Below, piece after piece: positions 1 through 8,607 of a stretch of 64,000 nucleotides of DNA. Location of the stretch: assembly GCA_035703165.1 (NCBI GenBank), contig DASSYR010000029.1, positions 62,001 to 126,000 of the forward strand, given 5' to 3'. Source of the DNA: AWTP1-9 sp035703165. Its GTDB lineage: Bacteria; Bacteroidota; Bacteroidia; Chitinophagales; Chitinophagaceae. The translations under genes were made by a program, and so were the position numbers. The number at the start of each line of letters is the position of its first letter. Position 1 is the first letter of the stretch. Below the pieces are notes generated by a model. That model had not been told where the DNA came from, did no database searches, and worked only from the letters and a program-made list of their open reading frames with translations.

Positions 1-602
1 GAATTGGATTGGTTGTTTTTTCCGGGGAAGGCTTTACACAATGTCCCATTACTGCCGATCACGCAGTTATTAAACAACAAATCCTGAATCTTCGTAGTGG
101 TTTTTTGCAAGATGGAACAGCCATCGGAACCGGGCTGGCAACAAGTGTTGACAGGCTTCGAACCAGTACTTCAAAAAGTAAGGTAATTATTCTTTTAACT
201 GATGGGGAAAACAACGGGGGTTTAATTGATCCTCAAACAGCAAAAGAAATAGCCAAATCACTGAATATAAAAGTATATACCATTGGCGTGGCTACGGATG
301 GATATGCCCCTATTCCCGAGTCTTCAATTCTGGGTACTATACGTAGTAACGAAAAAATAAATATTGATGAAAAGCTGCTTACAGAAATTGCCACAGAAAC
401 AGGAGGTAAATACTTTCGGGCAAGAGATAATGAGGGGTTAAAAAATATCTATTCAGAAATTGATAAATTGGAGAAATCTAAAGTGGAAATAACTACTTAT
501 ACTAATTATACAGAGCGGTTTACTTCCTTTGTGCTTATAGCCCTCGCCATACTTGCACTCGAAATAATTCTTCGTTATACGGTATTTAAAAAATTTCCCT
601 GA
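1..602 (+). CDS. batA: BatA-like VWA-domain membrane protein, 5' truncated
   Basis: This is the C-terminal part of a von Willebrand factor A protein of the BatA (aerotolerance) type; the open frame runs back to the window edge, so the N-terminus and the DxSxS part of the metal site are missing. Visible are FTQCPIT, the MIDAS-type DGTAIG stretch and LLTDGENN, all typical of BatA. A single hydrophobic segment near the C-terminus (about the last 27 residues) anchors the protein in the inner membrane. In relatives BatA sits in a moxR-DUF58-batA-batB set; here rsgA follows instead of batB. Family assignment is strong, cellular role is poorly known. Confidence 0.85.
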   Translation, partial: IGLVVFSGEGFTQCPITADHAVIKQQILNLRSGFLQDGTAIGTGLATSVDRLRTSTSKSKVIILLTDGENNGGLIDPQTAKEIAKSLNIKVYTIGVATDGYAPIPESSILGTIRSNEKINIDEKLLTEIATETGGKYFRARDNEGLKNIYSEIDKLEKSKVEITTYTNYTERFTSFVLIALAILALEIILRYTVFKKFP

Positions 603-650
603 TTATCTTACACAGATTCTTTTTAAAAAGGGGAATAATATTTCGGATTA

Positions 651-693
651 TTTGGTTGTTTTTCGCTACAAACTATTTTGATGGTTATTTTTG
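651..693 (+). promoter_or_regulatory. Candidate Bacteroidota promoter for rsgA
   Basis: A TTTG at 651-654 is followed after 19 bases by TATTTTG (674-680), and a second -7-like TATTTTTG lies at 686-693. These match the TTTG / TAnnTTTG pattern with at most one base of spacing change. The site overlaps the TTG at 691, which argues that the rsgA start is the ATG at 751 and not that TTG. Confidence 0.35.
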
Positions 694-750
694 CCTGCAC
701 AAATCGGGCTCGCAAAAATTGTATTAATCACCAAGCGGGTATCTAAACAA

Positions 751-1680
751 ATGAAAGTTATTATTTATAAATCTACCGGTTCCTGGTACATTGTTAAAAA
801 CAATGAGGGGAAGGCGTTTAATGCCCGTATTAAAGGAAAATTTAAAATTGATGACGAAATTACTTCTACAAATCCCATTGCGGTTGGCGACGAGGTGGAA
901 GTTGAATTAGAAAACGAACTGGAAAATTCCGTAACAATCACCCGGATTTATAAACGAAGAAACTATATCATCCGGCAATCCCCCTCGCATAAAATGCAAA
1001 AACACATTGTTGCTTCTAACATTGATCAATCTTTGTTGTTTGCAACATTAAAAGAGCCAAAAACTTCTTCCGGATTTATTGACAGGTTTTTGGTTACCTG
1101 TGAGGCATATCATGTACCAGCCATTATTGTTTTTAACAAAATTGATTTATATGCAAAAAAAGAGCAGCAAAAGTTAGAAGAATGGACGAGCATATATGAA
1201 GCAATTGGGTATAAAGTATTATCCATGAGTTTGCAAACTCAAACAGGGCTGGAAGAGGTAAAAAAATTATTAAAAAATAAGATAACGTTACTGAGTGGAC
1301 ATTCAGGAGTTGGGAAATCCACTTTTATTAATGCCATTTTTCCCCAATTTGATTTAAAAACACAAGAAGTAAGCGGGTGGAGCGGAAAGGGTTTGCACAC
1401 AACTACATTTGCTGAAATGTTTGATTTACCATTTGGTGGAAAAATTATTGATACGCCGGGATTGAGGGAATTTGGACTTACTGATGTTTCCAAACAAGAA
1501 CTTTCGCACTACTTTCCTGAAATGAGAAACTTATTGCAACAATGCCAATTTAATAACTGTATTCACATTAATGAGCCGGGTTGTGCAGTTAAAGCCGCTT
1601 TGGAAGAAGGAAAAATTCATCTTGAACGCTACATAAGTTACTATAACATTCTGGAGTCTATTAAAGACAATTCATATTAA
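751..1680 (+). CDS. rsgA: Ribosome small subunit-dependent GTPase RsgA
   Basis: RsgA (YjeQ) is a circularly permuted GTPase that checks late 30S subunit assembly. With the ATG at 751 the protein has 309 residues: an OB-fold N-terminal domain, the NKID (G4) motif at 129-132 before the P-loop GHSGVGKST (G1) at about 183-191, DTPG (G3) near 234, and a C-terminal zinc knuckle with Cys265, Cys270, His272 and Cys278. The permuted motif order is diagnostic. An upstream in-frame TTG at 691 would add 20 residues with no family counterpart and lies inside a likely promoter. Single gene, convergent with the small gene at 1685. Confidence 0.96.
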   Translation: MKVIIYKSTGSWYIVKNNEGKAFNARIKGKFKIDDEITSTNPIAVGDEVEVELENELENSVTITRIYKRRNYIIRQSPSHKMQKHIVASNIDQSLLFATLKEPKTSSGFIDRFLVTCEAYHVPAIIVFNKIDLYAKKEQQKLEEWTSIYEAIGYKVLSMSLQTQTGLEEVKKLLKNKITLLSGHSGVGKSTFINAIFPQFDLKTQEVSGWSGKGLHTTTFAEMFDLPFGGKIIDTPGLREFGLTDVSKQELSHYFPEMRNLLQQCQFNNCIHINEPGCAVKAALEEGKIHLERYISYYNILESIKDNSY

Positions 1681-1684
1681 TTAA

Positions 1685-1990
1685 TCAGGCAACCTTGCTT
1701 TTTAGAACATTAGCCAATTCAACAACAGCTTCATTGTCTTTACGAACGGCATTACGGTATTTTCTTGGGAAAATAGACACACCGTTATAAATGTCATAGT
1801 GCAATGTAAGCCGCTGTCCCTTATAGCTAAAATCCCAATAAGAAGAGTTGGAATCGTCAATTTTGTTGGTGAAGTTTATTTTGAGTGCATTACTCAAAAT
1901 ATCTGCAACCTTGTAAAAACGATCGAATCCGCAATTCTCCTCAATAATTGCTTCGGTACAGCCGAGGTCCGTTCGCAGGGTCAGGGTCAT
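1685..1990 (-). CDS. Small conserved hypothetical protein
   Basis: A 101-residue soluble protein without signal peptide or membrane segment. I recall similar small proteins in other Bacteroidota but cannot name a family with certainty. Visible features are an acidic IEENCGFDRF stretch near the N-terminus and a LHYDIYNGVSIFP segment in the C-terminal half. The gene ends four bases from the end of rsgA on the opposite strand. The sharp codon structure and the lack of a competing frame make it a likely real gene. Function unknown. Confidence 0.7.
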   Translation of the reverse strand: MTLTLRTDLGCTEAIIEENCGFDRFYKVADILSNALKINFTNKIDDSNSSYWDFSYKGQRLTLHYDIYNGVSIFPRKYRNAVRKDNEAVVELANVLKSKVA

Positions 1991-2010
1991 ATTATGTGAG
2001 TTTAGTTTTC

Positions 2011-2181
2011 TCAGGACTTAAACTTCTTCACCTTAGGTAATTTTTCTCCACTTAATAATTTTTCAGCTCCTACATTCTTTCCATCACTCGGACAACCATA
2101 TTTAGGTGAACAAGCATATTCATAGGACGCAATTACGAAAATAAACGCTGCATACTTTATAAGTTTAACACTTCTTTTCAT
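2011..2181 (-). CDS. Tiny putative lipoprotein (56 residues)
   Basis: An ATG at 2181 (minus strand) opens a 56-codon frame ending in TGA at 2011-2013. It starts MKRSVKLIKYAAFIFVIAS, a basic then hydrophobic leader, and reaches a cysteine at residue 24 (EYAC) that could be the lipidated residue, although the usual leucine before it is absent. The mature part has a CSPKYGCPSDGKN stretch and a Lys-rich tail. I recall small lipoproteins with a similar CSPKYGCP motif in relatives. It fills most of the gap between 1990 and 2365. Function unknown; call rests on leader plus motif. Confidence 0.6.
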   Translation of the reverse strand: MKRSVKLIKYAAFIFVIASYEYACSPKYGCPSDGKNVGAEKLLSGEKLPKVKKFKS

Positions 2182-2364
2182 ATACAAAACTTAACTCTGT
2201 TTGACAGAAGATACCTAACCTTTTTGCGTAAAGATAATGCTGATTAATTTGAGATTCGGCGTGAGTGTAAATAGTTTGGTAAGTCTGGCATTCATAGCTT
2301 GGATTTTGTAACGCAATTGTATTATTATAAATATATCCAATATAAATACGAAGCAGGTATTGTT

Positions 2365-2910
2365 TTATTGTTCATCGTCTTCTGTTTTTCTTGAATTTTT
2401 AAACCAGCTTGCATATTTCACATAATTATTGGCAATCCGGTCTATTTCTCCGTGTATTAGTTCAGCAGAAATATCCTTTACCTTTTTGGCAGGCACACCT
2501 GCATAAATGCTTCCACTTTCGCAAATTGTTCCTTCCAGCACTACGGCTCCTGCCGCAATTATGGTATTGCTGTGTACCACAGCATTATCCATTACTATGG
2601 CTCCCATGCCTATAAGTACATTATCATGCAAAGTGCATCCATGTACAATAGCATGGTGACCAATAGAAACATTGTTGCCAATTGTTGTGCCATATCGCTG
2701 GTAAGTGCAATGGATACAAGCTCCGTCTTGTATGTTTACTTTATTGCCCATCCTTATAAAATTAACATCGCCTCTTATTACGGCATTAAACCAAACACTA
2801 CAATCGTTACCCATTACAACATCTCCCACCAGCGTAGCGTTAGGCGCTATATAGCAATTTTCACCCATTTTTGGAAAAACACCTTTTACCGGAAGAATGA
2901 TTGGCTGCAT
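2365..2910 (-). CDS. Gamma-carbonic anhydrase family hexapeptide-repeat protein
   Basis: 181 residues of left-handed beta-helix built from hexapeptide repeats (for example IAPNATLVGDVVMG and VLIGMGAIVMD), ending in a C-terminal helix. His67, His85 and His90, in IHC and IGHHAIVHG, fall where the gamma-class carbonic anhydrase zinc ligands lie, and Arg46, Asp48, Gln61 and Asp62 are the conserved partners of the family. The family (YrdA/PaaY/CaiE-like) includes active and inactive anhydrases and some acyl transferases, so the metal site is well supported but the activity is not proven. Single gene. Confidence 0.88.
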   Translation of the reverse strand: MQPIILPVKGVFPKMGENCYIAPNATLVGDVVMGNDCSVWFNAVIRGDVNFIRMGNKVNIQDGACIHCTYQRYGTTIGNNVSIGHHAIVHGCTLHDNVLIGMGAIVMDNAVVHSNTIIAAGAVVLEGTICESGSIYAGVPAKKVKDISAELIHGEIDRIANNYVKYASWFKNSRKTEDDEQ

Positions 2911-3193
2911 GATTTTAATCTATTTAAAAATGAATATCAGAAATTAGCATAGTACCCAAACAATTTATTTTGTAAACCATTTTTGATAAAGTTTTTGAGA
3001 TTATCTGCAGGAGCAAACTTGTTACCATATCCTTTCTTATATCTCCCCTTTAATAATATTGTCGCTGTAAACTCTTTTTAAAACCGAACATTAATTTGTA
3101 TAATCGCATACGTTGCTGCTTCTTATAAATCACTTACTTATCACTGCAAATTATAGAATTTCTTTACGTTATTTGCAGTGAAATCTTTTGCTT

Positions 3194-4375
3194 GTGACAC
3201 AACGGGAACTTTTTTTAAAACATATTGCCCAAACTTCTGCTACACCGGTAGCATTGGAAATCGTTAAGGCCGAGGGCTCCAGGCTTTTTGACGTAAGTGG
3301 TAAAGAGTATATTGATTTAATTGCCGGTATCAGCGTTTGCAATGTTGGTCACCGCCATCCCCGGGTAATTGATGCGATTAAACAGCAGCTAAACGCCTAT
3401 CTGCATATTATGGTGTATGGCGAATTAGTAGAAAGCCCCCAGGTGCAGTACGCCAAATTATTAACCGATAATTTACCTCCTTCCCTTAATGCTGTGTACT
3501 TTACCAACTCCGGTGCAGAAGCAACAGAGGGAGCTATGAAGCTTGCTAAAAAAGTTACCGGGCGAACACAAATCATCGGGTTTAAAAATTCTTATCACGG
3601 CTCTACGCAAGGAGCGTTAAGTGTAATGGGGGATGAGTATTGGCGAAATGCTTTTCGCCCTTTATTACCCGATATACTTCATTTGAATTATAATAGTTTT
3701 GAAGACCTGGATGCCATTACCGGACAAACAGCCTGTGTGATTGCGGAAACCATTCAGGCAGAAGCCGGAATTATTGCCCCCAAAAATGGATGGCTCAATG
3801 CCTTATCCCAACAATGTAAAAAAACAGGTGCCTTATTGATACTAGATGAAATACAAACCGGGTTTGGACGAACTGGAACGCTTTGGGGCTTTGAACAATT
3901 TAAGGTTATCCCAGACATTATGCTTCTGGGGAAAGCGCTGGGTGGCGGTATGCCGCTCGGGGCATTTATAGCCGATAAAAAATTAATGGACGCCTTTACA
4001 GAAAACCCTGTGCTGGGACATATTACAACATTTGGCGGGCACCCTGTTTCCTGTGCCGCCGGTATGGCAGCAATGAAAGTATTGCTGGATGAAAAGTTAA
4101 TTGATGAAGTAAAGGAAAAAGAAAAATTATTCAGGCAATTGTTGATCCACCCCCAAATAAAGTCAATCCGATCAAAAGGATTGTGGTTAGCGATTGAATT
4201 TGACAGTTTTGAGAAAAATAAAAAAATTGTGGATGCCTGTCTGAATTCAATGCCCGAAGGTGTGTTTACTGATTGGTTTTTGTTTGCACCCAATTGCATG
4301 CGTATTGCACCCCCCCTTACCATTACCAATAAAGAAATAGAAATCGCTTGTGAAATAATTAATAAGCAGGTTTAA
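3194..4375 (+). CDS. Class III PLP-dependent aminotransferase
   Basis: A fold-type I aminotransferase of the acetylornithine / 4-aminobutyrate group (393 residues from the GTG at 3194; a TTG at 3188 is two codons upstream). It carries NSGAEATEGAMKLA for cofactor phosphate binding, LDEIQTGFGRTG with the Asp that contacts the pyridine nitrogen, and the Schiff-base lysine about residue 247 in LGKALGGGMPLG. Substrate cannot be read from sequence; ornithine-, GABA- or lysine-type amino donors are all possible. No arginine-pathway genes are nearby, so I do not assign argD. Confidence 0.88.
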   Translation: MTQRELFLKHIAQTSATPVALEIVKAEGSRLFDVSGKEYIDLIAGISVCNVGHRHPRVIDAIKQQLNAYLHIMVYGELVESPQVQYAKLLTDNLPPSLNAVYFTNSGAEATEGAMKLAKKVTGRTQIIGFKNSYHGSTQGALSVMGDEYWRNAFRPLLPDILHLNYNSFEDLDAITGQTACVIAETIQAEAGIIAPKNGWLNALSQQCKKTGALLILDEIQTGFGRTGTLWGFEQFKVIPDIMLLGKALGGGMPLGAFIADKKLMDAFTENPVLGHITTFGGHPVSCAAGMAAMKVLLDEKLIDEVKEKEKLFRQLLIHPQIKSIRSKGLWLAIEFDSFEKNKKIVDACLNSMPEGVFTDWFLFAPNCMRIAPPLTITNKEIEIACEIINKQV

Positions 4376-4720
4376 AAAGCCTTAAAATGGGATACAACGA
4401 TTTTTGGCTTGACGATTAATGAATTTTTAAAAGCAAAAACTGTCTTCCGACGCCAACGTTTGTCTCCTGCTTTCAAAGGGAAATAATAATTTTAAATGTT
4501 ATTCCTCGCTAAGACCTATATACACAGGACACACTATTAGCGGATGGCGGCTTAGTCCACACTTTATTGTTCGTTCAATGTAATTGTCAGTCCATGTTTC
4601 ATAAACTCCACTATCGGAATGTCCTATACACTAATTGTTCCTTATAAGAAAATATAAAGTAGAATTTATGTCATATTTTTAAAACTCTTGTAACTAAATA
4701 GATAGACCCAAAGCATTAAA
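4376..4720. other. 345-base non-coding stretch before the sigma gene
   Basis: No gene, RNA or clear promoter is visible. An in-frame open stretch of about 35 codons follows the aminotransferase stop but has no start and no family resemblance. It presumably holds the promoter of the sigma factor at 4721, which I could not place with confidence. Confidence 0.4.
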
Positions 4721-5227
4721 ATGGATCAAAATCTCGAGAACTCCTTTTTAACAGGAATAGAGCAGAATCAACAGAAGCTGCTAAGGATTTGTTCTGTTTA
4801 TGCTGAGGATGAAGAAGACAAAAAAGACCTTTTCCAGGAGGCACTGATCAATATCTGGCAGTCAATGCCTTCTTTTCAAAAAAAGTCTTCCCTAAGCACA
4901 TGGATGTTTAGAGTTACGCTCAATGTGTGCCTTCGTCTGCATACAAAGCAGACAAAAAAAAGAGATCTCTTCAGGAAATTGGACAGGATTGCGATAGAGA
5001 ATATTAGCGATGATGAAACGAATCATGAAGAACATGAACAATTAATCAAACTCAGGAACTGTATAAAAAAACTGAACGATGCAGATAAGGCAATAACGAC
5101 ACTTTATTTGGAGGAATTGTCTTATAAAGAAATCTCAGATATCACCGGCCTGACAGAGAACAATGTGGCAGTCAAGATCAAACGAATTAAAATGAAGTTG
5201 CTGACTTGTATAAATGAAATAGTATGA
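4721..5227 (+). CDS. ECF-type RNA polymerase sigma factor
   Basis: A 168-residue sigma-70 family protein with region 2 (residues about 10-80, including DLFQEALINIWQ and STWMFRVTLN) and region 4 (about 110-165, with a helix-turn-helix around YKEISDITGLTENNVAVKIKR). It would direct RNA polymerase to a small regulon. Its stop overlaps the start of the next gene (ATGA), and a serine hydrolase gene follows, so the three probably form one transcript. The partner membrane protein may restrain it, but that is inference. Confidence 0.93.
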   Translation: MDQNLENSFLTGIEQNQQKLLRICSVYAEDEEDKKDLFQEALINIWQSMPSFQKKSSLSTWMFRVTLNVCLRLHTKQTKKRDLFRKLDRIAIENISDDETNHEEHEQLIKLRNCIKKLNDADKAITTLYLEELSYKEISDITGLTENNVAVKIKRIKMKLLTCINEIV

Positions 5228-5814
5228 TGGAAAAAGAATTAATAAAAATCTGGCAATCGTCTCCCAATCAGGAGCGTATTAAGCTTGAAAAATCTCGTTT
5301 AATGATCGGTGTTCAATCAAGCATCGATGATTTTCACAAAAAAATAAAATATCGGGATTTAATAGAGCAAATTGCGGTACTCGTGGTTATTCCTGTATTC
5401 GCTTATTCTGCTTATGCGATTCCATACCTTTTAACAAAAGTAGCTTCAATCCTGATTATTGGGTATGTCCTGTTCGTTGCCATCCGCCTAAGAAATGCGA
5501 AAAAACATAAACCGGGCGCATTAACAGAAACCTACCTCGAGTATTTACACAAGACGCGGGATTATCTTGTTATTCAAAAGCGGCTTCTCGACAGTGTACT
5601 GTACTGGTACATTTTACCGGGCGTGGCGCTCACCATGTTATTCGTCTTTGGTTTTGGAATAACCGGCAGACTTAAACCTATTCTAAAAATTGGGCTACTT
5701 AATATTGTATTGGCCGTAGTTACTTACTACTTAAATAAAAGGGCAGCTAAAAAGGGAATTTTACCAAGGATATCAAAAGTTAATGAACTCATCAGTGTAC
5801 TGGAGAATTCTTAA
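5224..5814 (+). CDS. Membrane protein translationally coupled to sigma factor
   Basis: 196 residues: a cytoplasmic N-terminus of about 45 residues, then four predicted membrane segments in two pairs (about 47-65, 70-88, 135-155, 158-172) separated by a Lys/Arg/Tyr-rich stretch. No family is recognised. The ATGA overlap with the sigma gene and the membrane location fit a regulator of sigma activity, but it lacks a zinc-binding anti-sigma motif (HxxxCxxC). Alternative: an accessory to the following secreted hydrolase. Confidence 0.65.
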   Translation: MMEKELIKIWQSSPNQERIKLEKSRLMIGVQSSIDDFHKKIKYRDLIEQIAVLVVIPVFAYSAYAIPYLLTKVASILIIGYVLFVAIRLRNAKKHKPGALTETYLEYLHKTRDYLVIQKRLLDSVLYWYILPGVALTMLFVFGFGITGRLKPILKIGLLNIVLAVVTYYLNKRAAKKGILPRISKVNELISVLENS

Positions 5815-5869
5815 TTAGTCAAATATTAATTGACAGTTAATGAGAATAAATCATTCTAAAAAAAGCTTT

Positions 5870-7594
5870 ATGAAAAAGTTCGTCATTACATTATTTTTAG
5901 CGGTAGGATTTTTCTGGGATGCCAATGCACAAACGTCACTACCAGAAGAAGTCAGAAACAATATCAAAGTACGTATAGAAAATGGTATCAACACAGGGAT
6001 CGTGGTTGGTATTATTGATGCGGACGGTTCTCATTACTATAGCTACGGAGTTAAATCAAAGAAGAGCATGGAGCCTGTCAATGAGTATTCCGTTTTCGAA
6101 ATCGGGTCTATTACAAAAACTTTTACGGGAATTCTATTGGCGGATATGGTGATCAAAGGCGAGGTGAATTTAGATGACCCGTTACAAAAATATTTACCGG
6201 CAGGAGTTACCGCACCTACAAGGAATGGAATGTCTATCAACCTGGTTCATCTTGCCAATCACACGTCTTCTTTGCCTGGCATGCCTGATAATTTCAAACC
6301 AGCTAATCCCGCTAATCCCTTTGCAGATTATTCTGAAAAGCAGTTATATGATTTTTTGAATACTTATAAACTCACACGTGATATCGGTTCGAAATACGAA
6401 TATTCCAACTATGCCGCAGGCCTGCTCGGTCATGTCATGGCAACAAAAAAGGAATTGACTTATGAAAAGTTGATGATCAATGTCATTGCCAGTCCTCTTA
6501 AACTTTACAATACCCGTATAACTCTCACACCCAAAATGAAAGCCAATCTGGCCATGGGGCATAATGAAGGTGTCGAAGTGGAGAATTGGGATTTCACCAC
6601 GCTGGCTGGTGCAGGCGCTTTTCGTTCTACTGCAGTGGATATGTTAAAGTATTTGGCTGTCAACATGGGCATAATAAAAAGTAAACTGTATCCTGCTATG
6701 CAGTTGTCACATCGGAATTCAAGAGAGGAAGGTGGTAACCCTATGGTAGGATTGGGCTGGCATAAGATAGTTTCTCCAGGGTTAGAAATCATTTGGCACA
6801 ATGGAGGAACAGGAGGATACCGGGCATTTGTCGGCTTCATAAAAGGAGGAGAAAAAGGTGTTGTGGTCTTATCGAATTCAAATACAAGTGTAGATGATAT
6901 CGGGATGCACATATTAAATCCGAAAATACCCTTGCAACCAATAAAGAATTCTATCGCAATCAAATTACAAAACATGATAGATGCACAGGGCATTGAACCC
7001 AGTGTGAAAGCGTATTGGGACATAAAAAAAGACCAAGGTGATAAATATGATTTCAGTGAAAACCAATTGAACAAATTAGGTTATGATTATTTGCGTAAAG
7101 GTGAAATGGAAAAATCAATTGCTGTGTTCAGCCTCAACGCAGAGGCATATCCTCAATCTTCGAATGCATTTTATAATATGGGTGAAGCATACATGAAGAA
7201 AAGCGACAAAGAAAAGGCAATTGAGAGCTATAAGAAATCTATATCGCTCAACCCGGGTAATAAGAATGCTATTGACAAGTTAAAGGAATTAGGAGTGAAT
7301 GCTAGTGATATAATAAAAGAAGTAGTCGTGGATACTGAAACCCTCGAAGGCTACGTTGGTCAATACCAACTTGCACCTGGGTTCATTCTTACCATTTCCA
7401 GGCAAGACAATCAATTGACAGCGCAGGCAACCGGTCAGCCTGAATATCCTATCTTTCCAAAGTTAAAAAACGTTTTTTATTATAAAGTTGTAGAAGCCCA
7501 GCTTACCTTTAATCAAGATGAAAAAGGTAAAATACAAAGTGTCACCCTGCGGCAGGCAGGCCGGGAATTTGATGCGAAAAAGATAAAGGAATAA
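5870..7594 (+). CDS. Secreted beta-lactamase-family serine hydrolase with TPR
   Basis: A signal peptide starts at the ATG at 5870 (MKKFVITLFLAVGFFWDANAQ; the ORF could begin ten codons earlier at 5840). The class C/AmpC-like domain follows, with SITK (Ser80 and Lys83 from 5870) as the catalytic SxxK, YSN as the second motif and WHNGG in place of the KTG strand, as in esterase EstB and D-aminopeptidase relatives. C-terminal to it are one or two tetratricopeptide repeats (AFYNMGEAYMKKSDKEKAIE) and a small beta-rich domain of the kind attached to such hydrolases. Probable periplasmic esterase or peptidase; true resistance function is unlikely. Last gene of the sigma operon. Confidence 0.87.
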   Translation: MKKFVITLFLAVGFFWDANAQTSLPEEVRNNIKVRIENGINTGIVVGIIDADGSHYYSYGVKSKKSMEPVNEYSVFEIGSITKTFTGILLADMVIKGEVNLDDPLQKYLPAGVTAPTRNGMSINLVHLANHTSSLPGMPDNFKPANPANPFADYSEKQLYDFLNTYKLTRDIGSKYEYSNYAAGLLGHVMATKKELTYEKLMINVIASPLKLYNTRITLTPKMKANLAMGHNEGVEVENWDFTTLAGAGAFRSTAVDMLKYLAVNMGIIKSKLYPAMQLSHRNSREEGGNPMVGLGWHKIVSPGLEIIWHNGGTGGYRAFVGFIKGGEKGVVVLSNSNTSVDDIGMHILNPKIPLQPIKNSIAIKLQNMIDAQGIEPSVKAYWDIKKDQGDKYDFSENQLNKLGYDYLRKGEMEKSIAVFSLNAEAYPQSSNAFYNMGEAYMKKSDKEKAIESYKKSISLNPGNKNAIDKLKELGVNASDIIKEVVVDTETLEGYVGQYQLAPGFILTISRQDNQLTAQATGQPEYPIFPKLKNVFYYKVVEAQLTFNQDEKGKIQSVTLRQAGREFDAKKIKE

Positions 7595-7890
7595 ACTTAA
7601 AAAGGCATTAACAGAACTAGTTTCGACTTAATCTGACAGTTGATATTCTGCTTTGAATAAATTCAATAAGGTAGCTTCATAGAGTTATTGACGTATTTCT
7701 ATTCATTTTACAATATTTTTTAAAATGTACCAATTATTGGTACAAATTTGAATAAATTTTTGATGCCTGTTTCCATACACCGCCAACCACCTCCGGCTGT
7801 AATACTACTGCAAAAACTTGTTTTTCGATCAATAGCGCCTATTGTTTCGTCAGTTGTAAGAAAGTTACAAGCCGGAACCCCTAAAAAATA
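7595..7890. other. Non-coding stretch with a palindrome
   Basis: About 300 bases without a convincing gene between the serine hydrolase and the dyad-controlled cluster. It contains the 19-base palindrome at 7726-7744 and a short hairpin (TTGTAA ... TTACAA, 7854-7870). A 65-codon frame from 7748 has no leader, motif or family look and is not called. Confidence 0.4.
7726..7744. promoter_or_regulatory. Perfect 19-base palindrome, possible operator
   Basis: TGTACCAAT-T-ATTGGTACA is a perfect inverted repeat with 9-base arms and a one-base centre. It lies 131 bases after the serine hydrolase stop and about 150 bases before the promoter at 7891. It has no T-run, so it is a better candidate for a protein-binding site than for a terminator. 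The protein that would bind is unknown. Confidence 0.4.
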
Positions 7891-7934
7891 TTTGGTGAAT
7901 AAAAATTTGTATATTTACTTTGTTATACAAAGTA
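7891..7934 (+). promoter_or_regulatory. Promoter overlapped by a 19-base operator dyad
   Basis: TTTG at 7891-7894 is followed after 20 bases by TTACTTTG (7915-7922), a good Bacteroidota promoter. Overlaid on its -7 element is a perfect 8-3-8 dyad, TACTTTGT-TAT-ACAAAGTA (7916-7934), ending seven bases before the ATG at 7942. A repressor bound there would block the start site. A near-copy lies at 8929-8947. The winged-helix protein encoded at 8608 is the obvious candidate ligand, which is inference from position. Confidence 0.6.
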
Positions 7935-7941
7935 CTTTTTT

Positions 7942-8589
7942 ATGAACGATTATCAACAATCTATTGATTCTATAAAAGATATCAGGCAGATGATGGAACG
8001 CAGTAGCCGTTTCATCAGTTTAAGCGGGTGGAGCGGTATATTTGCCGGTATTAGTGCATTAACAGGGGCCTGGTTTGCAAATACTAATATTGAAAAAAAT
8101 GGTAAGTCACTTCTTCTTTACAATTACAGAGAAATTGAAAATGGCGTATTTGATGTAAGAACCTTCATAAATAGTAAATTATTTTTTATTGCTGCCATTA
8201 CTTTTATCGCAGCTTTTTTCTTTGCTTTTTTATTTACTTATTTACGTGGTAAAAAAACCGGCGTTCCCATTTGGGGAGTTGCTTCCCGAAGAGTAGTCAT
8301 TAATGTATTGGGCCCCATGGTTGCAGGCGGCTTTTTTCTATTACGAATGATACAAATGGGAATTTATGGATTAATAGCGCCTGGTTGTTTGTTATTTTAT
8401 GGTTTAGCGTTAGTTAATGGATCTAAATATACACTGGGAGAGGTACGATACCTGGGTTATGCTAATATCGCTTTAGGTATAATTAATTGCTGGTATATAA
8501 GTTATGGTCTTTATTTTTGGGCAACTGGTTTTGGATTATTTCATATTATTTATGGCATTTGTATGTGGTATAAATATGAAAGGAGTTAA
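7942..8589 (+). CDS. Polytopic membrane protein paired with winged-helix regulator
   Basis: 215 residues with a cytoplasmic N-terminus (DIRQMMERSSRF) and about five or six hydrophobic segments. I recall similar proteins encoded just before small winged-helix regulators in Bacteroidota, but no function is established. The gene is preceded directly by the operator dyad and followed after 18 bases by the regulator, so the pair is probably co-transcribed and autoregulated. It may sense something in the membrane or simply be the regulator's target; sequence alone does not decide. Confidence 0.75.
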   Translation: MNDYQQSIDSIKDIRQMMERSSRFISLSGWSGIFAGISALTGAWFANTNIEKNGKSLLLYNYREIENGVFDVRTFINSKLFFIAAITFIAAFFFAFLFTYLRGKKTGVPIWGVASRRVVINVLGPMVAGGFFLLRMIQMGIYGLIAPGCLLFYGLALVNGSKYTLGEVRYLGYANIALGIINCWYISYGLYFWATGFGLFHIIYGICMWYKYERS

Positions 8590-8607
8590 TTAATTTTTAT
8601 TGAAAGA

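Noticed and set aside
3754..4329. 191-codon minus-strand frame opposite the aminotransferase
   Set aside because: Mirror of a well-conserved gene; no family signal of its own.
4376..4480. In-frame open stretch after the aminotransferase stop
   Set aside because: About 35 codons with no start, no motif and a normal family C-terminus before the stop; most likely chance.
7551..7566. CTGCGGCAGGCAGG-like sequence in the serine hydrolase
   Set aside because: Resembles the 49953 palindrome but is not palindromic and codes normal family residues.
5870..7594. Reading the serine hydrolase as an antibiotic-resistance beta-lactamase
   Set aside because: The SxxK is present but the third motif is HNG-type and the TPR and extra domain fit esterase/peptidase relatives.
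7748..7945. 65-codon plus-strand frame
   Set aside because: No leader or family resemblance, and it overlaps the promoter, the dyad and the start of the gene at 7942.
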